Below, piece after piece: positions 1 to 8,126 of a stretch of 64,000 nucleotides of DNA. The stretch covers positions 1-64,000 of the forward strand of contig JAFRFD010000103.1 in assembly GCA_017434525.1 (NCBI GenBank), read 5' to 3'. How positions within the stretch are numbered: position 1 is the stretch's first letter; each line of letters starts with the position of its first letter. The DNA is from Methanobrevibacter sp. (GTDB lineage Archaea > Methanobacteriota > Methanobacteria > Methanobacteriales > Methanobacteriaceae). Below the pieces are notes generated by a model. The model had not been told where the DNA came from, made no database searches, and was given only the letters and a program-made list of their open reading frames with translations. The translations under genes and the position numbers were made by a program.

Positions 1-65
1 ACCGGAATGCGGCCATTAACATCCTTAATAAAGGATTAGAAATCGTCGGGACGACGGTGCAGTAA
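1..65 (+). CDS. tnpB: C-terminal end of a TnpB (IS200/IS605 OrfB) protein, cut by the window edge
   Basis: The reading frame entering the window reads RNAAINILNKGLEIVGTTVQ and stops at 63-65. The RNAAxNIL block is the conserved tail of the TnpB/OrfB RNA-guided nuclease family of IS200/IS605 elements, just after the last RuvC aspartate. Only about 20 residues are visible, so it cannot be said whether the upstream gene is intact. The call is supported by the GC-rich hairpin that follows, which resembles the right end of such elements. Confidence 0.6.
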   Translation, partial: RNAAINILNKGLEIVGTTVQ

Positions 66-140
66 AAATTTCCAAAAATAAATAAACTATATTATTTTGG
101 TTTGCGAATCCCCGTCGTCAACACGACGGGGAAGTTCAAC
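66..140 (+). mobile_element. IS200/IS605 right end with omegaRNA-like hairpin
   Basis: A perfect 9-bp GC-rich stem (110-118 with 123-131, loop caac) follows the tnpB stop and is followed by aagttcaac. A terminal hairpin just before a TTCAA-type end is the usual shape of the right end of IS605-family elements, where the same sequence forms the 3' part of the TnpB omegaRNA and the flanking DNA supplies the guide. A second small stem (gtcg/cgac, about 45-55) lies inside the end of tnpB. The exact element end (about 136-140) is inferred. Confidence 0.5.
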
Positions 141-161
141 ATGTTTAAATTTGAAATGACA

Positions 162-230
162 AAAAAGCACAAAAATATAGTGTGAAAAAGCACAAATTCA
201 TAGTGCAGAAAACCACAAAAATATAGTTCA
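162..230. repeat. Three imperfect 23-bp tandem repeats
   Basis: Three direct repeats with a period of 23 bp, core AAAGCACAAAxxxATAGTG, start at about 162, 185 and 208; the third is the most degenerate. They lie between the TnpB right end and the 3' end of hepT. They could be protein-binding iterons or a decayed satellite. No function is assigned. Confidence 0.5.
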
Positions 231-290
231 ATGAGGTTGACAAAACATGTCTGAATGATATTACAAAAAACTGTAAGGGTAAATGGATTG

Positions 291-638
291 TTACAAAATG
301 AGATTTTTCAACTTAAGCAACTCTTCTTTCAATTCCGGAACTTCAACTGTCAATGCATACCACATTACCTCGAACTCTGCTGATTCATATTTGTGGGTTA
401 TTATATTGCGCATATCCTTAATACTGCGCCAAGGAATATGGTCATGAGTCTCTTTAAAATCATCGGATAGTCGGTCTACATTTTCTCCTATCTGGATAAT
501 GCACATGCTGCAGGATAATTGAAAAATATCATTTACAATGAATTCATCATAGCTGGAATCAAATTCATTAAGAATATTCTCAACTTTGTCGCAGTAATCA
601 ATAATGTTATCAAGATATTCTAAATCTCTATCCGCCAT
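291..638 (-). CDS. hepT: HepT-like toxin (DUF86, HEPN ribonuclease) of a type VII toxin-antitoxin pair
   Basis: 115 residues, all helical in character. The Rx4HxY motif that defines the catalytic centre of HEPN/HepT RNases is present near residue 77 as RNIITHKY. HepT toxins are kept inactive when their MntA partner AMPylates the tyrosine of this motif. The gene overlaps the end of mntA by 11 bp, so the two are translationally coupled with the antitoxin made first. Family behaviour is established; activity here is inferred from the intact motif. The pair sits next to an IS605 remnant, in keeping with an acquired module. Confidence 0.85.
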   Translation of the reverse strand: MADRDLEYLDNIIDYCDKVENILNEFDSSYDEFIVNDIFQLSCSMCIIQIGENVDRLSDDFKETHDHIPWRSIKDMRNIITHKYESAEFEVMWYALTVEVPELKEELLKLKNLIL

Positions 639-921
639 AGATTAAAACCTCATCTTTGGATATTTTTTCTAAAAATTTTTTGTTATGTGAACTGGTTGTC
701 ACAACATCAACATTGCATTTTAAAGATTGTTCCAAATCATGAATAAAATCAACCAAATCAATTAAACCTTTGATTTCACCCTTGTTGATTAATAAATCTA
801 CATCTGATTCATCAGTTGCTTCACCCCTTGCATAAGATCCAAACAGACTCATTCTAGAAACACCATATTTTATTGCAATAGGTATTGTTTTTTCTTTTAT
901 TTCATCAAGGGTGTAAATCAT
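628..921 (-). CDS. mntA: MntA-like nucleotidyltransferase antitoxin
   Basis: 97 residues with the minimal nucleotidyltransferase signature GSx10DxD (GSYARGEATDESDVD, about residues 28-42). This is the MntA family that adds AMP to HepT and thereby neutralises it. A third catalytic acidic residue is expected near residues 70-75, where NVDVV is seen. The gene starts at ATG 919-921 behind a GGTGG site, with an AT-rich TATA-like stretch about 20-25 bp further upstream, and overlaps hepT by 11 bp. Length is typical of the family. Confidence 0.87.
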   Translation of the reverse strand: MIYTLDEIKEKTIPIAIKYGVSRMSLFGSYARGEATDESDVDLLINKGEIKGLIDLVDFIHDLEQSLKCNVDVVTTSSHNKKFLEKISKDEVLIYGG

Positions 922-1289
922 AACAAACCACCAAATTATAAATATTAATCATCAAAATTCAATAAGTATAAACATAAGGTTTTAACCGTAAATTTAAGGA
1001 GCATGCATGAAACAATTTAAATTATTAAACTTTAAAATATCCAATCTAAACTTGTTATTATATTTATCTTTTAATAATATATAAATTACTTCCAGAGAAA
1101 ATTAAACTAATTATATAAGTTATGAAAAACATTTTAGAATGCCAAATGTAAACTTATAATCCAAACTAATTGGAAACATAATGTTTATTAGTATTGTCAA
1201 TTAAAATTATACTTGCTGTTATATTTAAAAACTAGTATAGAAGGGATTGCTATTTTTTTCAGCGTGTACTAAAATTAGAGAGTGTTTTA
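922..1289. other. AT-rich spacer between the toxin-antitoxin pair and thiI
   Basis: The left part holds the mntA promoter (minus strand). The right part holds a likely thiI TATA box (ttatatttaaa, about 1218-1230). A 25-codon ORF (1007-1084, plus) stands behind an AAGGAG site, but its Leu/Asn/Lys-rich low-complexity product gives no reason to call it a gene. Nothing else is seen. Confidence 0.4.
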
Positions 1290-2444
1290 ATGAATCATGA
1301 TTTGATTATTGCAAGATATGGTGAAATCGGAATCAAGAGTCCGAAGATAAGGTCACGTTTTGAAAGAAAGCTAGTTAAGAATATTAAGGCTACTTTTGAA
1401 TGTGAAGTTGAAAGAAACCAGGGAAGAATCTACATTTTCCCGAAAGACTTTGAAGAAGGAATAGAAAAGCTCAACAGGGTATTTGGTGTCGTTTCATACT
1501 CACCGGCCACATCAACACATGCAAACTACGAAGACATCGACAAGACTTTGGGCCAATACACTAGAAATCTGATTAGTGAAGGCCTTATTGACGAGAACAC
1601 AAAGTTTGCCATAAAATGTAGAAGGGTTGGAACCCACGAGTTCACCTCACAGGAGATGGCGGCCCATTGTGGAGGTGTCGTCAGGAATGTCGTTTTGGCA
1701 CCGGTCGATTTGACAAATCCCGATTTGACAATATTCGTTGAGATAAGGGATGATGACGCTTACATTTTCCATGAAAAGATAAGGGGTCCGGGCGGACTGC
1801 CGTTGGGAACACAGGGCAAGGTAGTTGTACTACTCTCAAGCGGTATTGACTCTCCGGTTGCCGCATACCTGATGATGAAAAGGGGTTGTGAAGTCATTGC
1901 GCTTCACTGCAACAACGATCCGTTTTCAGGACCGAAAGTCACAGAAAACTTCAATCTCCTGGTTGACCAGTTGAACATCTATGCCAAAGGCACCCCAATC
2001 AAAAAGAGGGTAATCGATTACGGGGAATATCTGACCGTTGCAAAGCAAAAGGCTCCGGAGAAGATGACCTGTGTATTATGCAAGTCCGGAATGTACAGGA
2101 TAGCAGAAAAGCTGGCCGTCAAATTGGGGGCTGACGCCATCGTTGACGGAAGCAGCGTAGGCCAGGTGGCATCACAGACTCTCTCAAACATCCTTGCTAC
2201 AAGATACGGTGTGGACATGCCGATACTGTCTCCATTAATAGGTCTTGACAAGGAGGAAATCACAAAAATCGCCAAGGATATCGGAACATTCGATATATCC
2301 AAAATCGATGACGGCGGATGCAGTGCGGTTCCGAGATACCCGGAAACACATGCCGATTTGGAGCGTGTCAAAAAGGCCCGTGAAGACATGAATCAGGATG
2401 TGGAAGTCGAAAGGGCTTTTGAAAAAATCAGAAAATTAGATTAA
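1290..2444 (+). CDS. thiI: tRNA 4-thiouridine synthetase ThiI
   Basis: 384 residues. ThiI activates uridine 8 of tRNA by adenylation and then transfers sulfur. Visible are an N-terminal ferredoxin-like plus THUMP region (about 1-170) and a PP-loop ATP-pyrophosphatase domain with SSGIDSP at 183-189. The rhodanese domain of the bacterial enzyme is absent, as is usual in archaea. Cys261, Cys264 (CVLC) and Cys344 match the three cysteines that hold a [3Fe-4S] cluster in the Methanococcus maripaludis enzyme, where sulfide rather than a persulfide carrier is the sulfur source. The ATG follows a GAGAGTG-like site. A shared hairpin separates it from the convergent adhesin gene. Confidence 0.92.
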   Translation: MNHDLIIARYGEIGIKSPKIRSRFERKLVKNIKATFECEVERNQGRIYIFPKDFEEGIEKLNRVFGVVSYSPATSTHANYEDIDKTLGQYTRNLISEGLIDENTKFAIKCRRVGTHEFTSQEMAAHCGGVVRNVVLAPVDLTNPDLTIFVEIRDDDAYIFHEKIRGPGGLPLGTQGKVVVLLSSGIDSPVAAYLMMKRGCEVIALHCNNDPFSGPKVTENFNLLVDQLNIYAKGTPIKKRVIDYGEYLTVAKQKAPEKMTCVLCKSGMYRIAEKLAVKLGADAIVDGSSVGQVASQTLSNILATRYGVDMPILSPLIGLDKEEITKIAKDIGTFDISKIDDGGCSAVPRYPETHADLERVKKAREDMNQDVEVERAFEKIRKLD

Positions 2445-2456
2445 AAAAAATAATTT

Positions 2457-2480
2457 AGTAGAAGAGATAACTCTTCTACT
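2457..2480. terminator. Bidirectional terminator hairpin between thiI and the adhesin
   Basis: A perfect 10-bp stem (AGTAGAAGAG with CTCTTCTACT, loop ataa) follows an A/T-rich stretch. It contains the TAG stop of the minus-strand gene (2476-2478). The placement between convergent genes suggests it ends transcripts from both sides. Confidence 0.6.
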
Positions 2481-5400
2481 TGACTTTAACTTTTGTTTTT
2501 ATCATTGAATTTGCAAAGAACACTTTAACCTTGTATATGCCTTTATTAAGGTTGTTTATGACATTTTTACCTAAAATTATTTTGGTTGTTCCGTATTTGT
2601 TTGTTTTGGCGTAGTATTTTTTGCCGTTGAGTTTGAATTTTATCCATTTGCCTTTTACGTTTTTGCCGTTGATTTTAAGTTTTGCGGCCAATACAAGATT
2701 TTTGGCTGTGCTCTTTTTGATTGTGGCCTTGGTTGCAGTCAAAACGTTGTTTACGGTTACTGTGTTTTGATAGAGTTTGCCGTTGTATTTGGTTACTATT
2801 GTGTATTCGCCAGGTGACTCTTTTATTTCGAGTTTTGCTGTGGCGTTTTCATCGGTTGTGATATTGTAAGTCACATTATTTATTGTGAATGTAACGACTT
2901 CGCCCGCTCCAACTGCATGCCCGTCATCGGTCACGACCTTAACTGTGAAGCAGGATCCTCCGGCATAATCGACTGTAATGTTGGTGTTGTTGATGATTTT
3001 GGTATCATCTGCAACTGTAAATGCCTTTATGACACATACCCTATTTTGACTGGCAGAATCAATCCAAGTGCCATTGTAGAAATATTCTGACACGCCACTC
3101 ATAAAATGTTGTCTTGTACCGGTTAAAGCAGGAACCATGCTTGATGTGATTTTAACTGTAAAAATGTCACCTTCCTTGATTGGAACATATGAATCCAGTT
3201 TGATTGTATGAAAACCTGCAAATGGGGAAACTCCATTCTGCACAAGCTTTAAGGCATCGTTTACATAGATTTCAATGGTATAGTTTTGGTTTGGATCGTA
3301 GAAATAGGTTCCAATACCTGCAATCAAATCATCCTTCATGGCCTGATAATGATTTTGATATTCGGTTGCGTAGGTCATAAAGTCAGGAAGGCCTTGAATG
3401 TCATATTGGTAGTTCATGTTGTAGCTGACGGTGTTTTCAACTGAATATGCAAAGGACAGTGAAACTGTTGAAAAGGATGTGTCATAATATGAGATGTACA
3501 TATATCCATTATCACAGGCTTGTGTACCCCAGCTGTTTTTGACAAGCCATGCACCCTTATCCGGAGCTCCGGCAATTTCCTTGTTGTCGTCCCATCCAAT
3601 CAGGGTAACCGCATGGTTGATAGTGGCAGTACCATTGTAATACTGTTCAGGTCCGCCTGATATTGCATAATAGTTAACGCACAAAGCCCCGTATTTTAGG
3701 ACAGCTTCCTTTAAAGGATTATTGTCTGTAAAATTGGCTCTAGGGGATATGATGATGAAGTCCTGGATGTGGATATTGCTCGGTGTGGCAAATATCGGTG
3801 AGATTTTTCCAAGCTGATCGTAGACATCATATTCCTCATTGAATACACCAAGCCAGCTTACGGCATATTGGCCAGGTGCAAACCCGTTGTTTGCTTCAAA
3901 GCTTGAGTTTGACCCATACATGTAATATTTCAGTGAAAGGTCCTGCATGTTGTTTTCGGAAAGGTCAGTGTAAATTCCCAAATATCTCAAAATTGCAGAT
4001 TCCATGGCTGCGGAACCACCGAATGACCAGCATGAACCCATTCTTCCCTGGTCTTTAACGGAAGTGACCCATCCCCAGTCGCGCAAGTCGAATTTTGAAG
4101 GGAGTGTTGTAACTTCTATGCTATTTTCGATGAAAGTCAGTGGAATTCCCTCACCTGCAACTATTGTGGCGTAAAAGGTATTGTTCAAGGATTTTGAATC
4201 GTCACCACTGTATTTATTGTCGCCCAGGACTGTTATGTCCTTGTCAAAGACTGTGTATATGTCATCGAATCTGGCGTTGAAATTGACGTTTTTGTCAAAC
4301 ACACAGCCGTCGATGGTATAGTTTGAGTCATACAGATAAACCGCACTTCCGTTCTGCGCTGAGTTGAGTGTGAAGTTTGAATCCAACAGATTCAGGGTTC
4401 CCAAATCGAAAAAGATTGCTCCACCGAAAGATCCTCTTGATTCAGGATACAATGCAGAATTACTCTCGAATAGTGAGTTTTCGATTGTGACATTTGAATT
4501 GGTTACGTATAATGCACCACCGTCAAACACCGCATTGTTGTCTGTGAAATTGGAGTTTGCTATTGTAAGGTTACCGCCCAGTTGCAATATTGCTCCTCCA
4601 AAGCCTGATGAACAGTTGATGAAGGATGAACGGTTGATTAAAACATCACCGTAAGGTGAATGCTCAAAACCCTGAACGTCTGCAAAAATGGCCCCTCCGT
4701 TCTTATCGGAGACGATGTTGATGAATGTACAGTTGTCGATTATGCATTCATCTATTTCCTTTACACCAATTGCCCCTGCGGTTATGAGGGATTCGAGATT
4801 GATGAATTTGGAGTTCCTGACGATTGTGGTTCCTCCAGCCCTGATTGCAGCGGAGTAGTTTGAAGTGGCATTTGCAAATGTTGAATTTACAACTGTGACC
4901 GGAGATCTGTCAAGTGTCCTTATGAATCCCCAGAGCAGTTGCCTGGAATCCGCCATCAAGGCATTGTTGAGTTCAAGACTGCCCTTTGTAATGGTTATTG
5001 TGCCAGAGGTGGCGGCAGAAGATCCTATGAACTTATCATAGTTACTTACATAAGATCCCCCTTCAATGTTTACCACACCATCTCCTGAAACCGTGTTGTT
5101 TTCAAAAATCACATTGTTGGTTGTAAGGGAACCGCCGGCGATATAGATTGCGCTTCCAATAGAAAAGGAAGTGTTTCTGATGGTAAGGTTATTTATGGTT
5201 ACATTCTTTGCAAAGATTCCAAAACAGCTATTGAGATTGCTTCCATCAATTGCATGGCCGTTTCCGTTGATTACAAAGTCATCCTTAAAAATCGCTATGC
5301 CCGGTCCGTCTGTGGAATTGTTAAACTTATAGTCATATTTGAGGTCCAAAACATTACCTTGCGTATTATTGATTTCATTTATCAAATCAGTGTATGTTTT

Positions 5401-5586
5401 TGTGGAATCATCCACGGAATATATTTCGTTCTGCTCGTTTTCCAAAGCAATGTCGCTTTGCGTACTTTCTAAACTGTCTACAACATCCTCGCCAATCATA
5501 TCCTGTGAAACGTGGTCTGCTGCACAGACCCCTCCAACAGCGATAAAAAGAACAAGCAAGAATATTGCCATTTTTAAGATTTTCAT
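2476..5586 (-). CDS. Adhesin-like surface protein with a papain-family (C1) cysteine protease domain
   Basis: 1036 residues. An N-terminal signal peptide (MKILKMAIFLLVLFIAV...) is followed by a parallel beta-helix region (about 60-490) with repeated NNxTIxNSxF-type rungs. A C1 peptidase domain follows, with DQGRMGSCWSF (Cys519), NHAVTLIGWDD (His658) and KNSWG (Asn684), so the whole catalytic triad is present. Next comes the lectin-like domain often found behind such peptidases (about 715-870), an Ig-like repeat, and a Lys-rich C-terminal domain of the kind that may hold these proteins to pseudomurein. Rumen and gut Methanobrevibacter carry many such adhesin-like proteins. The target of the protease is unknown; pseudomurein peptide or host/bacterial surface protein are both possible. 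The start follows an AGTGAT site. Confidence 0.85.
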   Translation of the reverse strand: MKILKMAIFLLVLFIAVGGVCAADHVSQDMIGEDVVDSLESTQSDIALENEQNEIYSVDDSTKTYTDLINEINNTQGNVLDLKYDYKFNNSTDGPGIAIFKDDFVINGNGHAIDGSNLNSCFGIFAKNVTINNLTIRNTSFSIGSAIYIAGGSLTTNNVIFENNTVSGDGVVNIEGGSYVSNYDKFIGSSAATSGTITITKGSLELNNALMADSRQLLWGFIRTLDRSPVTVVNSTFANATSNYSAAIRAGGTTIVRNSKFINLESLITAGAIGVKEIDECIIDNCTFINIVSDKNGGAIFADVQGFEHSPYGDVLINRSSFINCSSGFGGAILQLGGNLTIANSNFTDNNAVFDGGALYVTNSNVTIENSLFESNSALYPESRGSFGGAIFFDLGTLNLLDSNFTLNSAQNGSAVYLYDSNYTIDGCVFDKNVNFNARFDDIYTVFDKDITVLGDNKYSGDDSKSLNNTFYATIVAGEGIPLTFIENSIEVTTLPSKFDLRDWGWVTSVKDQGRMGSCWSFGGSAAMESAILRYLGIYTDLSENNMQDLSLKYYMYGSNSSFEANNGFAPGQYAVSWLGVFNEEYDVYDQLGKISPIFATPSNIHIQDFIIISPRANFTDNNPLKEAVLKYGALCVNYYAISGGPEQYYNGTATINHAVTLIGWDDNKEIAGAPDKGAWLVKNSWGTQACDNGYMYISYYDTSFSTVSLSFAYSVENTVSYNMNYQYDIQGLPDFMTYATEYQNHYQAMKDDLIAGIGTYFYDPNQNYTIEIYVNDALKLVQNGVSPFAGFHTIKLDSYVPIKEGDIFTVKITSSMVPALTGTRQHFMSGVSEYFYNGTWIDSASQNRVCVIKAFTVADDTKIINNTNITVDYAGGSCFTVKVVTDDGHAVGAGEVVTFTINNVTYNITTDENATAKLEIKESPGEYTIVTKYNGKLYQNTVTVNNVLTATKATIKKSTAKNLVLAAKLKINGKNVKGKWIKFKLNGKKYYAKTNKYGTTKIILGKNVINNLNKGIYKVKVFFANSMIKTKVKVK

Positions 5587-5883
5587 GATATCACTAAATG
5601 AAATTTATGATAAAAACTATTATATAAGTATATACATTTGATTCTGGAGGGTTCAATCCCCACAATTTTGCCGACTTCATTTAGTGATGCTCCCTAATTT
5701 CATCTCTTGGATGTGGGAATGGTGGGGATAATCGTATTCATGATTTTGACTTGTAGTCGTTATTTTAAATTTTGTTTTTGGATTAAAAAATTTATTTAGT
5801 ATTGTTAAATTTACTTAATATTATATAATTCTGTTGTTAAAAAAACAACAAATATATAAATACTATAATAAATATATTATTGC

Positions 5884-6159
5884 ATGTCAAGGAAAAAACA
5901 AAACAAAGCACCAATAGGTGATAAAATTCTTTACAAGGTAAAAACACCGAATGGGGGGTCTATTATCATAATGCCCGATAATATTTTAATTGATAATTAT
6001 CACGTTGGTAAAGCACATATTCACCCCGATCCTCAAAATCATGCCCATAGGGTTGAATTATCGCTGCAGGATTGTGAAAAAATCTATGAACTGATTAAAG
6101 ATTACTTAAATCTTTCAAATGAGTTTGATATTGAAGAGTTAATGGAGATGTTAATATGA
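5884..6159 (+). CDS. Small protein, probable toxin partner of a TumA-like regulator
   Basis: 91 residues. Not firmly recognised. It has a beta-rich N-terminus, a central HIHPDPxNHAHRVEL segment and an acidic helical tail. The His-Pro-rich middle is reminiscent of TumE/DUF6516-type toxins, and the gene overlaps the downstream TumA-like DNA-binding protein by 4 bp (ATGA). A strong TATA box (aaatatataaatac, 5850-5863) stands only about 25 bp upstream of the ATG, so the transcript is probably leaderless. The toxin role is inferred from the pairing only. Confidence 0.5.
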   Translation: MSRKKQNKAPIGDKILYKVKTPNGGSIIIMPDNILIDNYHVGKAHIHPDPQNHAHRVELSLQDCEKIYELIKDYLNLSNEFDIEELMEMLI

Positions 6160-6578
6160 TTATTACGTTAGTTAAAAAGCAAAAAGGCCATGAATTCATT
6201 CGTGAAATGGAAGAAACCTACAAATCTCTCAGCGAACTGGAAAAACTATTCAAACGAACCAATAATATGAAGATGTATGTGGATTTGGAAAACTGGAAAT
6301 ATTATAATCAAAACCCTGATGAAACGATTGAAACAACAGAAAGTTTGGTTACAAACAAATTGTCATTATCAGACCTGGATTTAATCATATTGAATACAAT
6401 TAAACATGAAAAACCAAGAAGCATAAGGGATTTGGCTAAAAAAATTAATAAGGATGTCAGCAATATTCAGCCAAAAGTTAAAAAATTGGAAGAGGATGGA
6501 TTCATACGATTCGAAGAGGGCATTAAAAATAGTAAAATACCTTATCTGACATTTGATGAGATAAAATTGGAAATTTGA
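6156..6578 (+). CDS. Winged-helix DNA-binding protein, TumA/HVO_A0114-like putative antitoxin
   Basis: 140 residues. The C-terminal part (about 70-140) is a MarR/ArsR-like winged helix (ILNTIKHEKPRSIRDLAKKI, then a recognition-helix segment and a wing) ending in YLTFDEIKLEI, which matches the VPYDEIELEL-like tail of the HVO_A0114/TumA family. The N-terminal part would bind the partner encoded just upstream. The 4-bp overlap with that gene supports a two-gene toxin-antitoxin operon. The alternative is a simple transcription regulator. Confidence 0.65.
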   Translation: MIITLVKKQKGHEFIREMEETYKSLSELEKLFKRTNNMKMYVDLENWKYYNQNPDETIETTESLVTNKLSLSDLDLIILNTIKHEKPRSIRDLAKKINKDVSNIQPKVKKLEEDGFIRFEEGIKNSKIPYLTFDEIKLEI

Positions 6579-6813
6579 ATTTGCATCTGGGAAATTAAAG
6601 TTATTTGGACATGATAGGTGTTGAAATGAATTGATTTCCGTAAGATAATGTTCAATACGTTTAATTGAAGCTTTTTTTTGAAACATTTAACTATTTTTAA
6701 TTGAATTAAATATTTAAAATTAACTTTCATCAAAAAATTCCAAATCAGCAAAGTTTTTGAAAGAGTAAGATAACAATAATTAAATAGTATGCAAATCAAA
6801 AATAACAAATGTC

Positions 6814-6834
6814 TAGTAAATAAACAATTTACTA
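6814..6834 (+). promoter_or_regulatory. Leader hairpin before fbp
   Basis: An 8-bp perfect inverted repeat (TAGTAAAT / ATTTACTA, loop aaaca) ends four bases before the GAGGT ribosome binding site of fbp. It could tune translation of this gluconeogenic gene or act as an operator. Confidence 0.35.
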
Positions 6835-6849
6835 ATTGAGGTATTTAAA

Positions 6850-7947
6850 ATGAAAACTACTGTTAGTGTAATTAAAGCTGATATTGGAAGTGTGTCCGGA
6901 CACTGTGTCGCACACCCTGATTTAATGGAGATTTGTGATGAAGTCTTAGCAGACGCTTTAGAAGCAGGTATCTTAAAAGATTACTATGTTTCCCGTTGTG
7001 GAGACGACATAGACTTAATCATGACTCACGACAAAGGTGTAGAAAACGAAGAAGTTCACAAAACCGCATACGATGCATTCATGAAAGCTACCGAAAGAGC
7101 ACGTGAATTGAAATTATACGGTGCAGGTCAAGACTTATTGTCTGATACTTTCTCTGGAAACATCAAAGGTATGGGTCCTGGTGTAGCAGAAATGGAATTC
7201 GAAGAAAGACCATCTGATCCTGTTTTAGTATTCTGCTGTGACAAAACCGAACCTGGTGCATTCAACTTGCCAGTATTCAGAATGTTTGCAGACCCATTCA
7301 ACACTGCAGGTCTTGTAATCGACCCATCCCTACACGATGGATTCAAATTTGAAGTATTCGACGTAATCGAACACAGAAAAGTTATCTTAAACTGTCCTGA
7401 AGAAATGTACGACTTGCTTGCATTAATCGGTTCCACCGGAAGATACGTAATCAAAAGAGTATGGAAGAAAAACGGTGAAATCGCAGCCGCAGTAAGTACC
7501 GAAAGATTAAACTTAATGGCTGGGGAATACGTCGGTAAAGACGACCCAGTATGTATCGTAAGGGCACAATCTGGTTTCCCTGCTAACGGTGAATGTGTAG
7601 ATCCATTTGCATTCCCACACATGGTAAGTGGATGGATGAGAGGATCCCACAACGGTCCAATGATGCCTGTATCTGAAATGGAAGCAAACCCAATCAGATT
7701 TGACGGACCACCTAGAGTAGTAGGATTAGGTTTCCAAGTAGCTAACGGTGAATTGATCGGACCAGTCGACTTATTCGACGACCCTGCATTCGACCCTACC
7801 CGTGAACAAGCTGCTAAAATCGCAACTTACATCAGAAGACACGGTCCATTCGAACCTCACAGATTACCTGCTGAAGAAATGGAATACACTTCACTTCCTG
7901 GTGTAATGGAAAAATTAGAATCCAGATTTGAAGACATGGATGATTAG
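6850..7947 (+). CDS. fbp: Fructose-1,6-bisphosphate aldolase/phosphatase (archaeal type V)
   Basis: 365 residues. This bifunctional gluconeogenic enzyme joins dihydroxyacetone phosphate and glyceraldehyde 3-phosphate and then removes the 1-phosphate. The start MKTTVSVIKADIGSVSGH is the family's N-terminus, in which Asp11 and His18 bind Mg2+. The length is normal and the protein ends in the usual acidic tail. Codon use is strongly biased toward GAA/AAC/GGT/ACC-type codons unlike the neighbouring surface protein genes, as in highly expressed genes. GAGGT precedes the ATG and a terminator follows at once. Confidence 0.95.
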   Translation: MKTTVSVIKADIGSVSGHCVAHPDLMEICDEVLADALEAGILKDYYVSRCGDDIDLIMTHDKGVENEEVHKTAYDAFMKATERARELKLYGAGQDLLSDTFSGNIKGMGPGVAEMEFEERPSDPVLVFCCDKTEPGAFNLPVFRMFADPFNTAGLVIDPSLHDGFKFEVFDVIEHRKVILNCPEEMYDLLALIGSTGRYVIKRVWKKNGEIAAAVSTERLNLMAGEYVGKDDPVCIVRAQSGFPANGECVDPFAFPHMVSGWMRGSHNGPMMPVSEMEANPIRFDGPPRVVGLGFQVANGELIGPVDLFDDPAFDPTREQAAKIATYIRRHGPFEPHRLPAEEMEYTSLPGVMEKLESRFEDMDD

Positions 7948-7951
7948 ACTT

Positions 7952-7979
7952 AAGAGATTTCAAATCTCTTCTTTTTTTA
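7952..7979 (+). terminator. fbp terminator
   Basis: Stem AAGAGATT / AATCTCTT (loop tca) followed by cttttttt, starting four bases after the fbp stop. Confidence 0.7.
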
Positions 7980-8126
7980 CTTTTTTTACTCCAATCTTAA
8001 AATTGCCTTTTTTTCGAAAATTTTTTTAAATATTAATTATAAAACCTTTGATTAGTATAATAATGCATGTTAAGGCCAACTGTTTTAAGGCATGCGTTTT
8101 CACAAAAATTTTAATGGGGATATAAA

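Noticed and set aside
1007..1084. 25-codon ORF behind an AAGGAG site upstream of thiI
   Set aside because: Product is low-complexity Leu/Asn/Lys and ends at an AT-rich stop; nothing supports translation beyond the short purine run.
5640..5665. ggagggttcaatccccac looks like the T arm of a tRNA
   Set aside because: The flanking bases do not form a proper 5-bp T stem, and no acceptor, anticodon or D arm is present.
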